A stretch of DNA of 64,000 nucleotides from NCBI GenBank assembly GCA_035609245.1, contig CP141202.1, positions 186,001-250,000 of the forward strand. Reading direction: 5' to 3'. Each line of letters begins with the position of its first letter. Position 1 is the first letter of the stretch. Shown piece after piece: positions 19,037 to 27,272 of this stretch. This stretch comes from Bacteroidales bacterium MB20-C3-3. Lineage in GTDB: Bacteria > Bacteroidota > Bacteroidia > Bacteroidales > UBA932. The notes below the pieces were generated by a model that made no database searches, was not told the origin of the DNA, and saw nothing but the letters and a program-made list of their open reading frames with translations. The position numbers and the translations under genes were made by a program.

Positions 19037-19540
19037 TTATTCAATAATTATCAATTTACTTTCTGTTAATGCTACACCATTAAGAATCAAAGCCCCGTTT
19101 GGACATATACCTTCAACAAACTCTTTGTATAGTTCACTGTAGTTATCAGGTATCTGAGATTTTAGTGAGATTAAACTCTCAGTAAATCCCATAACTTCAT
19201 CAGCAATTAAGGCATATTCTATATCTCCGTTAGAAATAAGAATTAGCTTGTTCAATTCAGATAAACCATAGTCCTTTTGTGCCAAAAAGCTACTAATGTT
19301 AACAGTAGAATATATGTTACCTCTTACATTTACTACCCCCTTGACAAAATGGGGTACTCCGGGTATATCAGTGAAAGATGATGCTTTAACAACCTCTTTA
19401 ACCCATTTCTGTTCAATTGCATATAATTGCTTTACTACTCTGAATAACAAGTATTTAGTCTCGCGTTGAGCTGTTTGATCAGAATGTACTAGAGCATTCT
19501 TAACAGCTCTTTCTCTCAATATATTTCGTGACTCTTTCAT
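19037..19540 (-). CDS. CheW-like coupling protein (second copy)
   Basis: A 167-residue CheW-domain protein that would couple the receptor to CheA. Seen: the start of the beta-barrel (KYLLFRVVKQLYAI), VVKASSFTDIPGVPHFVKGVVNVRGNIYSTV, the signature core of CheW, and EYALIADEVMGF. An N-terminal extension of about 30 charged residues precedes the domain. Corresponds to WspD or WspB by position. It overlaps cheR by 4 bases and lies 2 bases before the mcp gene. Confidence 0.92.
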   Translation of the reverse strand: MKESRNILRERAVKNALVHSDQTAQRETKYLLFRVVKQLYAIEQKWVKEVVKASSFTDIPGVPHFVKGVVNVRGNIYSTVNISSFLAQKDYGLSELNKLILISNGDIEYALIADEVMGFTESLISLKSQIPDNYSELYKEFVEGICPNGALILNGVALTESKLIIIE

Positions 19541-20997
19541 AGGCTATTATCAATAAATTTACTTATAAACTCACGAAGTCTCTTAATATTCATTCCGTGG
19601 AATAATCTTTCAACCTCCTCCTCTTTGATTCTGCCTGTTATATCCATTGCGTTTCTGTAATGTATCATTGCTGCTTTTGTATTCCCCTCATCTTTCAGAA
19701 TATTACCAAGCATAAAATGAGAGAGTAAATTATCAGGATTTATATAAAGACCTTTCTTAAACATTGTTTTCGCTTTGTTAATCTCATTGTTTTCTGCCAG
19801 AATTGTCCCATACAAATAGTATGTGTCATCAGATGCAGGATTTTGAGATATAATCTTGTCAAGCACATCTGTAGCCAATTTATATTGGCCAGAATTTGCA
19901 TAGCTTTTTGCAAGAATATTTAGTATGGTGAGATCGTCATTACCCTTATCAATCTCAGTGAGAGCTATCTTTATACACTCAATATACTTGCTCTCATTAA
20001 ACAAGAGTTCAAGTTCATGAGAAACAGGTCTTGAGTAAGTTAACTCTTCTTTAACATCTCTTAATTGTCTCTTTTTATTTTTATCTAATGGGATTTTATT
20101 ACTTACGCTCTCCTGGATTCTTTTACTAATTCTTTCATTCTGATTTTTCTTAATCAGATCACCTTTTCGGTAAAATATTCCATCATCACTGTATACTTTT
20201 GAAAATTGAGCAAAAAGTTCATCATTTAACTCTACTTGACTTGAAATAAACCAACCATCATCTTTAAGAATTTTATGGAATCTCTTAGAAATATTTTTAA
20301 TATGATTATGGTTTAAGTACATAAGTACATTTCTGCAAAATATTATGTCAAGATTCTGGTATCCATCTGATTCTCCGGGATACATGTCAGAAACTAGATT
20401 CAGAATATCAAATTTCACACACTCTTTTATCTTGTCGGAGATTCTGAAATTTTCACCCTCTTTTGTAAAATATTTTTTTGTATATAAGTCCGGGATCTCT
20501 CTAAAAGACCATGGAGTATATAGCCCGTTGCGAGCTTTGGTTATAACATTAGGGTTTATATCTGTTGCAATAATTTCAAAGTCATTTTTTCTTAGTTGAG
20601 GAAAGTGCTCATTAATAATAATAGCTATAGTGTATGGCTCTTCTCCCGAACTGCAACCAGCACTCCAAATCCTAATCTTATCTTCTCTTTTATTTTTTAT
20701 TAATTGAGGAAGGATTGTGCTAATAAACATAGACATGGCAGGTTTCTCCCTAAAGAAATATGTTTCGCTTACAGTCAGGTAAGCAGCCAATACCCTCTTC
20801 TCTTCTGAAGATAGTTTATTGCCAGATGCAGATACCTTTTCAGAAAAAGATTCAATATCTTCAAATCCAAGAGTAATAGCTGCTTCTCTCAGATTTTTAG
20901 AGTACTCTTCGAATTTTTTTTCTTTAAGAGAGAGTCCCAGAGTCTCCTCAATAATCCCTGTAATGCTGGTGATTTTATTATTTAACATCTTCAACAA
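19537..20997 (-). CDS. CheR methyltransferase with C-terminal TPR repeats
   Basis: S-adenosylmethionine-dependent methyltransferase for receptor glutamates, 486 residues. The N-terminal CheR_N helices (about 8-70) precede the methyltransferase core with TVSETYFFRE at 75-84, the SAM motif WSAGCSSGEEPY at 111-122, ATDINPNVI and IIFCRNVLMYL. Residues about 330-465 form three or more TPR units (YYLYGTILAENNEINKA, HFMLGNILKDEGNTKA). The CheR-TPR fusion is the hallmark of WspC/FrzF-type enzymes. A second in-frame ATG lies three codons in; either start overlaps the upstream cheW. Confidence 0.94.
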   Translation of the reverse strand: MLKMLNNKITSITGIIEETLGLSLKEKKFEEYSKNLREAAITLGFEDIESFSEKVSASGNKLSSEEKRVLAAYLTVSETYFFREKPAMSMFISTILPQLIKNKREDKIRIWSAGCSSGEEPYTIAIIINEHFPQLRKNDFEIIATDINPNVITKARNGLYTPWSFREIPDLYTKKYFTKEGENFRISDKIKECVKFDILNLVSDMYPGESDGYQNLDIIFCRNVLMYLNHNHIKNISKRFHKILKDDGWFISSQVELNDELFAQFSKVYSDDGIFYRKGDLIKKNQNERISKRIQESVSNKIPLDKNKKRQLRDVKEELTYSRPVSHELELLFNESKYIECIKIALTEIDKGNDDLTILNILAKSYANSGQYKLATDVLDKIISQNPASDDTYYLYGTILAENNEINKAKTMFKKGLYINPDNLLSHFMLGNILKDEGNTKAAMIHYRNAMDITGRIKEEEVERLFHGMNIKRLREFISKFIDNSL

Positions 20998-21454
20998 TCA
21001 TCTTTCTAACCTCCTCTTCTTCAGCTTGAGAAAGAAGATTTTCTGTGTTGTAAATATAATAGATGCCCTCACTGTCAGAATAGAATTCAAGCTCACTCAT
21101 CCCCGGCACAATCTCCTTATAAGTACGAATTGACCCCTTTTCAACGCTCTCTACACCAAAAATCATATCAGCAATTATCGCAATTTTAAGATGTTTAAAG
21201 GCCAGTATCGTAAAGAAATTCTCTGAAAGGATATCTCTGTCAGGTAGTGAGAATCGTCTCCTGAGAGAAATAACAGGAATAATTTCACCACGGAGATTTA
21301 TAATGCCACAGATAAAGCTTTTAGTATTATCACCAGGGGTAACCTCTTGTGCCATAATTATACTATCTACCATCTTAACAGGAAAGGCAAATTTTAAATT
21401 ATCAAGCCCGATAACAAGAACGGTAATATTCTCTTTGTTCATCATATTAATCAA
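20978..21454 (-). CDS. CheW-like coupling protein (first gene of the chemosensory operon)
   Basis: A 158-residue CheW-domain protein. Seen: VLVIGLDNLKFAFPV, VTPGDNTKSFICGIINLRGEIIPVISLRRRF (the CheW core) and IAIIADMIFGVESV. It corresponds to WspB or WspD. Three in-frame ATGs occur at 21454, 21445 and 21442; a near-consensus promoter box (TATATTTA at 21463-21470) close to the first makes the later ones plausible. Its 3' end overlaps cheR by up to 20 bases. First gene of the eight-gene minus-strand operon ending at 12303. Confidence 0.9.
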   Translation of the reverse strand: MINMMNKENITVLVIGLDNLKFAFPVKMVDSIIMAQEVTPGDNTKSFICGIINLRGEIIPVISLRRRFSLPDRDILSENFFTILAFKHLKIAIIADMIFGVESVEKGSIRTYKEIVPGMSELEFYSDSEGIYYIYNTENLLSQAEEEEVRKMIVEDVK

Positions 21455-21701
21455 TTCAATTGTAAATATAGCTAAACATTTGTAAACTTTTCCTCCTGTC
21501 AGAGGTTGTTATTGTGTAAAATAATTTATGATATATATATATTTACTAATGATCAGAATTTGTCTTTTGTAACTTAGAATAATTTAAAGATTATATAATC
21601 CTTGAACCATTGGGAATTTGACCTGGTTTTGGTGAAAATGTATTAAAGATGTTTGTCTCTCAAATGATACTGTGATGTCACATAGAAAGAATAAAATTAA
21701 G
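21455..21701. other. Leader region of the chemosensory operon
   Basis: About 250 AT-rich bases without a coding frame. On the minus strand TATATTTA at 21463-21470 matches seven of eight positions of the TAnnTTTG box, but no -33 box is seen. A run of alternating AT occurs near 21530-21542. No riboswitch or small RNA was recognised. Confidence 0.4.
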
Positions 21702-21731
21702 AAGGCCGGAATAAATAGTATTTCCGGCCTT
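21702..21731 (-). terminator. Terminator of the alcohol dehydrogenase gene
   Basis: Ten-base-pair stem, AAGGCCGGAA with TTCCGGCCTT, and a 10-base loop. On the minus strand it follows the alcohol dehydrogenase stop by about 40 bases and leads into CTTAATTTTA. It separates that gene from the chemosensory operon. Confidence 0.75.
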
Positions 21732-21773
21732 ACAGTTTATGCACTTATTAATGGATTTATTGATAAATAGAAA

Positions 21774-22922
21774 TTATAACACCCATTCAAGAATTTTTTT
21801 TGTGGTTTCAGATGTTACACTTCTGTTTTCTCCGTATTTTACGCCCCTTTCATTGAATCTTCTTACAATTTCTTCTATTGTTGCAACATCTCCTCCATTC
21901 TCTGATAGTTTAATTTTGAGGCCGAGTGATTTAAAAAACTCTTCTGTCTTATTTATAATTAGTTTAATAGTCTCTTCTTTGTTCTCGCCTTCAATATCAA
22001 AAACTCTTTTTCCATACTGAAGAATTTTGTCACCTTTTTCATCCCTTAATACCCACATTGTTCCAGGTAATACTATTGTAAGTGTATGACCATGTGTAAG
22101 GCCAAGAAGGGCTGTTAGTTCGTGCCCAATCATGTGAGTAGCCCAATCTTGAGTAACACCCATGGAGACAAACCCGTTCAGTGCCATAGTAGCTGACAAC
22201 ATGAATGATGACATAGCATTGTAGTTTGTCTGATCATTAAGTGCAACAGGAGCTGTTTCAAGAATAGTCTGAAGAATTCCCTCTGCCCAGCGATCCATCA
22301 AAGGAGATTGATCAGGAGTAGTCAGATATTGCTCCATTACATGTATAAAGGTATCAGCAAGTCCGCATGCAATCTGATGTTTGGGTAAAGTAAAGGTTGT
22401 TTCAGGATCAAGAACAGAAAAGACCGGATGCTTTGAATAGAATGCAAATTTTTCCCTTTTTTCCCTGTTTGATATGACTGCACCACTATTCATCTCTGAG
22501 CCGGTTGCAGGTAGAGTAAGAACAGAGGAAAGCGGAAGAGCGGGCTGATTTGTCCAGTCTCTTTTTAGCACAATATCCCATGCATCACCTTCATAAACAA
22601 TCCCTGCAGCAATTAATTTTGAACCATCAATAACAGATCCGCCTCCAACAGCTAAAACATAGTCGCACTTTTCAATTTTGCCAAATTCAATTGCTCTTCT
22701 TAATGTAGAAATATCAGGATTTGCTTCAATTCCCCAAAATTCAACGAAATTATGCTGATCTAAGGCATTCACAACTTGATTGTACACCCCGTTTGATTTT
22801 ACACTGCCTCCTCCAAATGTGACAAGTATTTTCTTCTCTTTGTTAATTTCATCTTTTATGGAAGAGATGGTTCCTTTTCCAAAAATTATTTTTGTTGGAT
22901 TTTGAAATATAAAATTATTCAT
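21774..22922 (-). CDS. Iron-containing alcohol dehydrogenase, YqhD/BdhA-like
   Basis: NAD(P)H-dependent reductase of aldehydes (or alcohol oxidation), 382 residues, group III alcohol dehydrogenase fold. Seen: FGKGTIS at the N-terminus, GGGSVKSNG, AVGGGSVIDGSKLIA (cofactor phosphate loop), TLPATGSEMN, and metal ligands in CGLADTFIHVMEQY, IGHELTALLGLTHGHTL. The ATG at 22922 gives MNNFIFQNPTKIIFGKG, matching the family start; the longer frame to 22958 adds 12 unconserved residues. Likely removes short-chain aldehydes or makes butanol-like alcohols in fermentation; substrate is not determined by sequence. Monocistronic. Confidence 0.93.
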   Translation of the reverse strand: MNNFIFQNPTKIIFGKGTISSIKDEINKEKKILVTFGGGSVKSNGVYNQVVNALDQHNFVEFWGIEANPDISTLRRAIEFGKIEKCDYVLAVGGGSVIDGSKLIAAGIVYEGDAWDIVLKRDWTNQPALPLSSVLTLPATGSEMNSGAVISNREKREKFAFYSKHPVFSVLDPETTFTLPKHQIACGLADTFIHVMEQYLTTPDQSPLMDRWAEGILQTILETAPVALNDQTNYNAMSSFMLSATMALNGFVSMGVTQDWATHMIGHELTALLGLTHGHTLTIVLPGTMWVLRDEKGDKILQYGKRVFDIEGENKEETIKLIINKTEEFFKSLGLKIKLSENGGDVATIEEIVRRFNERGVKYGENRSVTSETTKKILEWVL

Positions 22923-22968
22923 AATTGATTTTTGTATAGAACAGATGTAATGAGTCATTTGTTCATTA

Positions 22969-23017
22969 AAAACAGAGGCCTACATTTAGGTGAAAACACC
23001 AAGTAGACCTCTGTTTT
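22969..23017 (-). terminator. Terminator of tRNA-Lys(CTT)
   Basis: Long hairpin: outer arms AAAACAGAGG..CTAC and GTAG.CCTCTGTTTT (22969-22983 with 23003-23017, one bulged base), with an inner GGTG/CACC hairpin. It begins 14 bases after the tRNA 3' end on the minus strand and is followed by T residues. Confidence 0.8.
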
Positions 23018-23030
23018 AATATTTAATTTG

Positions 23031-23103
23031 TGGTCCCGGTGGGGATCGAACCCACGACCCCAACATTAAGAGTGTCGTGCTCTACCAACTGAGCTACAGA
23101 ACC
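23031..23103 (-). tRNA. tRNA-Lys (anticodon CTT)
   Basis: Seventy-three bases folding into a complete cloverleaf on the minus strand: acceptor GGTTCTG/CGGGACC with G-U pairs, D arm GCTC/GAGC, anticodon stem CGACA/TGTTG with loop CTCTTAA (anticodon CTT), T arm GTGGG-TTCGATC-CCCAC, discriminator A. The CCA end is not encoded. It reads AAG codons. Confidence 0.95.
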
Positions 23104-23116
23104 TTTTTACAGGCTG

Positions 23117-23124
23117 CAAAGGTA
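23117..23124 (-). promoter_or_regulatory. -7 box of tRNA-Lys(CTT)
   Basis: TACCTTTG on the minus strand matches TAnnTTTG and ends 13 bases before the tRNA 5' end, giving a very short leader. No matching -33 box was seen. Confidence 0.45.
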
Positions 23125-23152
23125 GATAAAAAAAGCTCTTAATGTCTCTTTT

Positions 23153-23578
23153 TTATTGTTTTTTTAGGAGATCTCTAATCTCTTTAAGTAACTGTATATC
23201 TTCCGGCGGAGGAGGAGGGGTGGCAGGAGCTGCAGGTTCAGCCTCTTTTTTCTTGCTAAGATTGTTCATAAATTTTATCATCATAAAAATAGCAAAAGCA
23301 ATAATAACAAAATCAAAAGTAACCTGAATAAAGTTTCCGTAATTAATTGTTACCGCAGGAATAATCTCACCTGCAGCATTTACTATTTGCTCCTTTATTG
23401 TAATCTTCAGATCAGTAAAGTTTACTCCGCCAACAAGAAGTCCTATTGGTGGCATTATTACATCAGAAACAATTGAAGATACTATTTTCCCAAAGGCTCC
23501 GCCAATAATTATACCTACTGCCATGTCAACTACATTGCCGCGCATTGCGAACTGTTTGAATTCATTAAGCATTTTCAT
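23153..23578 (-). CDS. mscL: Large-conductance mechanosensitive channel
   Basis: Inner membrane channel that opens under membrane tension during osmotic downshock. The 141 residues match the family length. Seen: the N-terminal helix [19 protein letters not shown], the pore helix [16 protein letters not shown], the second membrane helix [20 protein letters not shown] and the cytoplasmic C-terminal helix after a Pro/Ala linker. A second ATG lies two codons in. It is divergent from the AspT-type transporter gene and their promoters overlap completely. Confidence 0.97.
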   Translation of the reverse strand: MKMLNEFKQFAMRGNVVDMAVGIIIGGAFGKIVSSIVSDVIMPPIGLLVGGVNFTDLKITIKEQIVNAAGEIIPAVTINYGNFIQVTFDFVIIAFAIFMMIKFMNNLSKKKEAEPAAPATPPPPPEDIQLLKEIRDLLKKQ

Positions 23579-23599
23579 AGTCTAAAAAATTAATATTCA

Positions 23600-23634
23600 T
23601 TTCAAATATAGATAATTAAATCCTATTTTTGAAA
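23600..23634. promoter_or_regulatory. Face-to-face overlapping promoters for mscL and the AspT-type transporter
   Basis: Plus strand: TTTC at 23600-23603, 20-base spacer, TATTTTTG at 23624-23631. Minus strand: TTTC (bases 23634-23631), 20-base spacer, TATATTTG (23610-23603). Each -7 box matches TAnnTTTG and each -33 matches TTTG at three of four bases. The two promoters occupy the same 35 bases in opposite directions, so binding by RNA polymerase should be mutually exclusive. Confidence 0.5.
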
Positions 23635-23645
23635 AAAAAGTCGCT

Positions 23646-25313
23646 ATGGAATGGATAAGCAAACTTCTTTCCAGTGAGGGTATTGCTCAATCAGTATTAG
23701 TTTTGTCATTAGTTATCTCTGTTGGTATTATTCTCTCCAGAATTAAGATAAAAGGGATTTCTTTAGGCATTACCTGGATTCTTTTTTCAGGAATTATTTT
23801 TTCCAATTTGGGTTTTTTACCATCAAAAGATATATTGCATTTTGTAAAAGAATTTGGGCTTATCCTATTTGTTTATTCTATTGGCCTTCAGGTTGGACCC
23901 GGTTTTTTTTCATCGTTTAAAAAGGGTGGCTTAAAACTGAATATGCTTGCGGCTGCAATTGTTGTAACAGGTGTAATAGTAACAATTATAATTCATATTT
24001 TTTCAGATATACCTCTCCATACTATGGCAGGGATAATGTCAGGGGCAATCACAAATACACCTGGTCTTGGAGCTGCCCAACAAACATTTTTTGATCTGAA
24101 CGGTGTAAGTGACCCTTCAATAGCAACCGGTTACGCAGTTGCTTACCCTCTTGGTGTTGTAGGGATAATATTATCAATAATATTTTTAAAGTCAATTTTT
24201 AGAATTGATTCAAAAGGGGAGTACGAAAAGTATATAAGCAATGAAGGGGATAATCCTGAGGAGACTATTAAGCAATCTTTTAAAGTGGCTAATCCGCAGC
24301 TGTTTAATTTAAAAATTAACCAATTAAAAAAATATTCAGATAAACCATTCGTGATTTCAAGATACAAAACTCCGGATGGCAGCATTACTATAGCAGGAGC
24401 CGATACACTGCTGATGAGTGGAGGGGAGGTCCTGGTAATACTTAGAAAATCAGATAAAGATGCCTTCTCTGCTCTTTTTGGAGGGGAGTCACTGTACAAT
24501 GATGACGAGTGGATGACATATGATATGAATGTAATTCCAAGAAGAGTTCTTGTTACAAAAGAGGCAGTCCATGGTAAAAGTCTTGCCAGTTTAAAACTTG
24601 GAAAGGCATTTGGAATTATTGTAACAAGAATAAACAGGGCAGGAGTGGACCTTGTTCCCAGGCCTGATTTGAGACTTCAAATTGGAGACCGTCTTACAGT
24701 AGTTGGTTCTGCCGATTCTGTTGAAGCTGCTGCAAAAGTTATTGGGAATTCTCAGAAGAGACTTCGGGAGCCGAATCTTGCTGCAATTTTTATTGGAATT
24801 GCTGCAGGAATTCTTTTGGGGAGTATCCCATTTCTGATACCGGGAATTCCCCAGCCTGTAAAACTCGGACTTGCAGGAGGCCCCTTAATTGTGGCAATTT
24901 TGATAAGCAAATTTGGCCCAAAGTTCAAACTTGTAGCTTTTACAACAATGAGTGCAAATCTTATGTTGAGGGAAATAGGAATATCTCTTTTTCTTGCATG
25001 TGTCGGCCTGGAAGCAGGTAAAGGGTTTGTAGACACAATCCTTAATGGTAACGGATGGTTGTGGATGGTTTATGGTTTTGCAATAACAGTACTGCCAATT
25101 CTCATTGTTGGGTTTATTGCGAAAAGGTTTATTAAGCTTAACTTCTTTTCAGTAATGGGGCTAATTGCCGGAAGTACTACTGATCCCCCTGCACTGGCCT
25201 TCTCAGGAAAAACGGCAGGGAATGATATCCCCGCCGTGACTTACGCAACTGTATACCCGCTGACTATGTTTTTAAGAGTTCTTTTTGCGCAGTTGCTTAT
25301 TATGTTCTCCTGA
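23646..25313 (+). CDS. AspT/YidE/YbjL-family putative transporter with RCK_C domain
   Basis: Multi-pass inner membrane protein of 555 residues belonging to the aspartate:alanine exchanger superfamily. Two membrane blocks of about five helices each (residues about 10-190 and 375-555) flank a cytoplasmic region with RCK_C/TrkA-C character (NVIPRRVLVTKEAVHGKSLASL to GDRLTVVGSADSVEAA, about 290-365). Duplication motifs GAITNTPGLGAAQ and GSTTDPPALAF mark the two halves. Substrate unknown; dicarboxylate or amino acid exchange is known only for AspT. The leader predicted from the promoter is very short. Confidence 0.88.
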   Translation: MEWISKLLSSEGIAQSVLVLSLVISVGIILSRIKIKGISLGITWILFSGIIFSNLGFLPSKDILHFVKEFGLILFVYSIGLQVGPGFFSSFKKGGLKLNMLAAAIVVTGVIVTIIIHIFSDIPLHTMAGIMSGAITNTPGLGAAQQTFFDLNGVSDPSIATGYAVAYPLGVVGIILSIIFLKSIFRIDSKGEYEKYISNEGDNPEETIKQSFKVANPQLFNLKINQLKKYSDKPFVISRYKTPDGSITIAGADTLLMSGGEVLVILRKSDKDAFSALFGGESLYNDDEWMTYDMNVIPRRVLVTKEAVHGKSLASLKLGKAFGIIVTRINRAGVDLVPRPDLRLQIGDRLTVVGSADSVEAAAKVIGNSQKRLREPNLAAIFIGIAAGILLGSIPFLIPGIPQPVKLGLAGGPLIVAILISKFGPKFKLVAFTTMSANLMLREIGISLFLACVGLEAGKGFVDTILNGNGWLWMVYGFAITVLPILIVGFIAKRFIKLNFFSVMGLIAGSTTDPPALAFSGKTAGNDIPAVTYATVYPLTMFLRVLFAQLLIMFS

Positions 25314-25316
25314 TAA

Positions 25317-26939
25317 CTATCTTAAAAGAAGGTTTAATCCTGCGTTTCTGGCATATTTCAGACTTAAAACCCTGTTGTTTCCGGCAGTGAGTATCAAAAC
25401 ACCCTCCTCCTGAGATTGTAATGTAAAACCTGACGCCTTTGCAATTTCAAGAATTGAATTAGCTACCTCCCTCTCTTTACCGGCAAGATCTCCAAATATC
25501 TTAATATTTGCACTTATGTCCTGCAAATATGAATTTTCATTAAATACATATCCTTTAACAACATTCTCCCAGTATGCTCTCCCCCACATATCTCTCAACA
25601 TCTCTCTTTCAGTTATAGCAACCCCCATCTCAGAACTAAAGCCCAGTGAGATGATAGATTCCATGTCTGTTACTGATCTTTTAGTGCTTAGGGTTCTTGA
25701 AGATTTAAGCGTCTCCGCATTTCCTGAGCCTAGTAATTCTGCAACTTGTGATGCAGGGGCTTCAATTGAAAATTTCCATAATTTACCAGGAGCAATAACC
25801 TGAAAGAGTTCAGCAATATTTCTTTTAAAACTTTGAACTCCAAAAGAGACTTCAGAGGGTGGTATGTTTGCAACAACCTCAAAATAATCCTGCTCGCCTA
25901 CTCGCTTTCCTTTAGAGTCTATTAGTATAAACCTATCCCTGACCTTTGCGAATATAAAGCCTTGATTATTCCCGGTATGATCTGTAAATTCAACATTTGA
26001 AGATTCTCTGTTTTCTGAGTCGATAACAAACCAGACATCTCCCTTTTTCACAATAAAAAATCCTTTGCCTGAATTCAGAATATTGTCGAATTCAGCAGGA
26101 ATTATCCGTTTTCCTGTAATATCTGAAACACCCCATTTAGTACCATCAAAGTATGTAAATGTTTTAAATTTAGGGGGTGTTACTGAAACAAACTCTCTTG
26201 AAGGTTTAATTAATTCTTCGTTATTCTTTGAAACAAATCCCCATGCTCCATCATCAACAGATTTTAAAATTCCAATCAAACCTCCTGAAATAGATCCTGT
26301 TGTCTCTTTTATTTCATCATCAAGTTTTTGAATCTCCTCTCCCTTGTTATTTATAAGCAACCATTTACTTCTCTCTCCCTCATCAGATTTCACGATAGCC
26401 AGCCCTTCACTGAATGAAAAAGCTTCAGAATACTGAGGAGTTACAGCTATGTTGCCCTTTTTGTCCACATATCCTTTAAGTCCATCTTCATTTTGAATTA
26501 CTGCAAGTCCTTCTGAAAAAAGTGAGCAGGATATTATCCTTTTACCACTCACTTTTTCAAGTTTAAAGACTACATCTCCTTTTGTATTAATAACTGATAT
26601 AATCTCTTCATCTTCCATTACAGGTGCCATAGACTCTTTAAATGCAGCTGCCTTGTAATATTGAGATCCTATCCTCACTGGTTTTGGATCTGCTTTATAA
26701 TATTCAAACAGACCATTCTCTTTTTTAACAATATATATGCCCTCCGTGGCAGCAAAAGGTGGAGAGGAATATTCATCAGAGATAATGGCTTTCCCATCTG
26801 CGGTTAACACTCCCCAAAGACCATTTTCGCTTTGGCGGAAGGGGAGATGAGTGAATGAATCATCCTTTGAAGAGGTACATGATATTGACAGCACTTGAGT
26901 AATTGCTGCAAGTACTGCCCATTTTAATAAATTTTTCAT
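25317..26939 (-). CDS. WG-repeat lipoprotein
   Basis: Predicted lipoprotein of 540 residues with lipobox SISC at residues 17-20. From residue 35 to about 350 it carries multiple WG (KWG) repeats, for example GLWGVLTADGKAIISDEY, GLKGYVDKKGNIAVTPQY and KWGVSDITGKRIIPAEFD. The last 190 residues form an unassigned domain. WG-repeat proteins are common in Bacteroidota and of unknown role, probably surface or periplasmic binding. Convergent with the AspT-type gene, 3 bases apart; no terminator between them. Confidence 0.8.
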   Translation of the reverse strand: MKNLLKWAVLAAITQVLSISCTSSKDDSFTHLPFRQSENGLWGVLTADGKAIISDEYSSPPFAATEGIYIVKKENGLFEYYKADPKPVRIGSQYYKAAAFKESMAPVMEDEEIISVINTKGDVVFKLEKVSGKRIISCSLFSEGLAVIQNEDGLKGYVDKKGNIAVTPQYSEAFSFSEGLAIVKSDEGERSKWLLINNKGEEIQKLDDEIKETTGSISGGLIGILKSVDDGAWGFVSKNNEELIKPSREFVSVTPPKFKTFTYFDGTKWGVSDITGKRIIPAEFDNILNSGKGFFIVKKGDVWFVIDSENRESSNVEFTDHTGNNQGFIFAKVRDRFILIDSKGKRVGEQDYFEVVANIPPSEVSFGVQSFKRNIAELFQVIAPGKLWKFSIEAPASQVAELLGSGNAETLKSSRTLSTKRSVTDMESIISLGFSSEMGVAITEREMLRDMWGRAYWENVVKGYVFNENSYLQDISANIKIFGDLAGKEREVANSILEIAKASGFTLQSQEEGVLILTAGNNRVLSLKYARNAGLNLLLR

Positions 26940-26959
26940 AACTAAGGAGTTTAGATATT

Positions 26960-26967
26960 CAAATTTA
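26960..26967 (-). promoter_or_regulatory. -7 box of the WG-repeat lipoprotein gene
   Basis: TAAATTTG on the minus strand matches TAnnTTTG and lies 21-28 bases before the ATG at 26939. No -33 box was clear. Confidence 0.4.
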
Positions 26968-26989
26968 ATAAAAAATTAAATATAATGAT

Positions 26990-27060
26990 TTTAAGTTCCG
27001 GCTGTCGTGATTTGAAGCCCTGTCGGGCTAATGCGTAGTACACAATATCTTTTATCTTAC
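26990..27060. other. Non-coding stretch with a small GC-rich hairpin
   Basis: Part of a 330-base gap between genes that otherwise holds a promoter, a terminator and a tRNA. It contains AGCCC-TGTC-GGGCT at 27018-27031, richer in GC than the surroundings. It has no T run on either side, so it is a poor terminator. It might be a repeat remnant; no second copy exists in the window. Confidence 0.3.
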
Positions 27061-27063
27061 CCA

Positions 27064-27107
27064 CACAAAAACAGAAGCCAAGCTAATGCTTGGCTTCTGT
27101 TTTTGTG
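27064..27107 (-). terminator. Terminator of tRNA-Lys(TTT), long perfect palindrome
   Basis: Perfect 17-base-pair stem AAAAACAGAAGCCAAGC (27067-27083) with its complement at 27088-27104 and a TAAT loop; CAC/GTG can extend it to 20 pairs, touching the tRNA 3' end at 27106. On either strand it ends in a T run, so it could stop transcription both ways. Confidence 0.85.
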
Positions 27108-27178
27108 ATCCAGCTGGGGCTCGAACCCAGGACCCCAACATTAAAAGTGTTGTGCTCTACCTGCTGAGCTACTGAATC
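27106..27178 (-). tRNA. tRNA-Lys (anticodon TTT)
   Basis: Seventy-three bases with a full cloverleaf on the minus strand: acceptor GATTCAG/CTGGATC, D arm GCTC/GAGC, anticodon stem CAACA/TGTTG with loop CTTTTAA (anticodon TTT), T arm CTGGG-TTCGAGC-CCCAG, discriminator A. CCA is not encoded. Together with the CTT tRNA 4 kb away it covers both lysine codons. Confidence 0.95.
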
Positions 27179-27194
27179 TTCCGTTTTGGGAGTG

Positions 27195-27226
27195 CAAAGA
27201 TATGCCAACAGAATTATATTTCCAAA
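27195..27226 (-). promoter_or_regulatory. Promoter of tRNA-Lys(TTT)
   Basis: On the minus strand TTTG (27226-27223), a 20-base spacer and TATCTTTG (27202-27195), full matches to both elements of the Bacteroidota primary sigma factor promoter. The -7 box ends 16 bases before the tRNA 5' end. Confidence 0.65.
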
Positions 27227-27272
27227 TTTCTTTTACAAATAATTGAGGAAACACTTAACTTTGCTGGCTGTT

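Noticed and set aside
21525-21545. Alternating AT run as a possible origin or regulatory repeat
   Set aside because: Short, no repeated boxes around it, and such runs are expected in AT-rich intergenic DNA.
23031-27178. Integrated element between the two tRNA-Lys genes
   Set aside because: No integrase, no direct repeats of the tRNA 3' ends and ordinary chromosomal genes (mscL, transporter, lipoprotein) between them.
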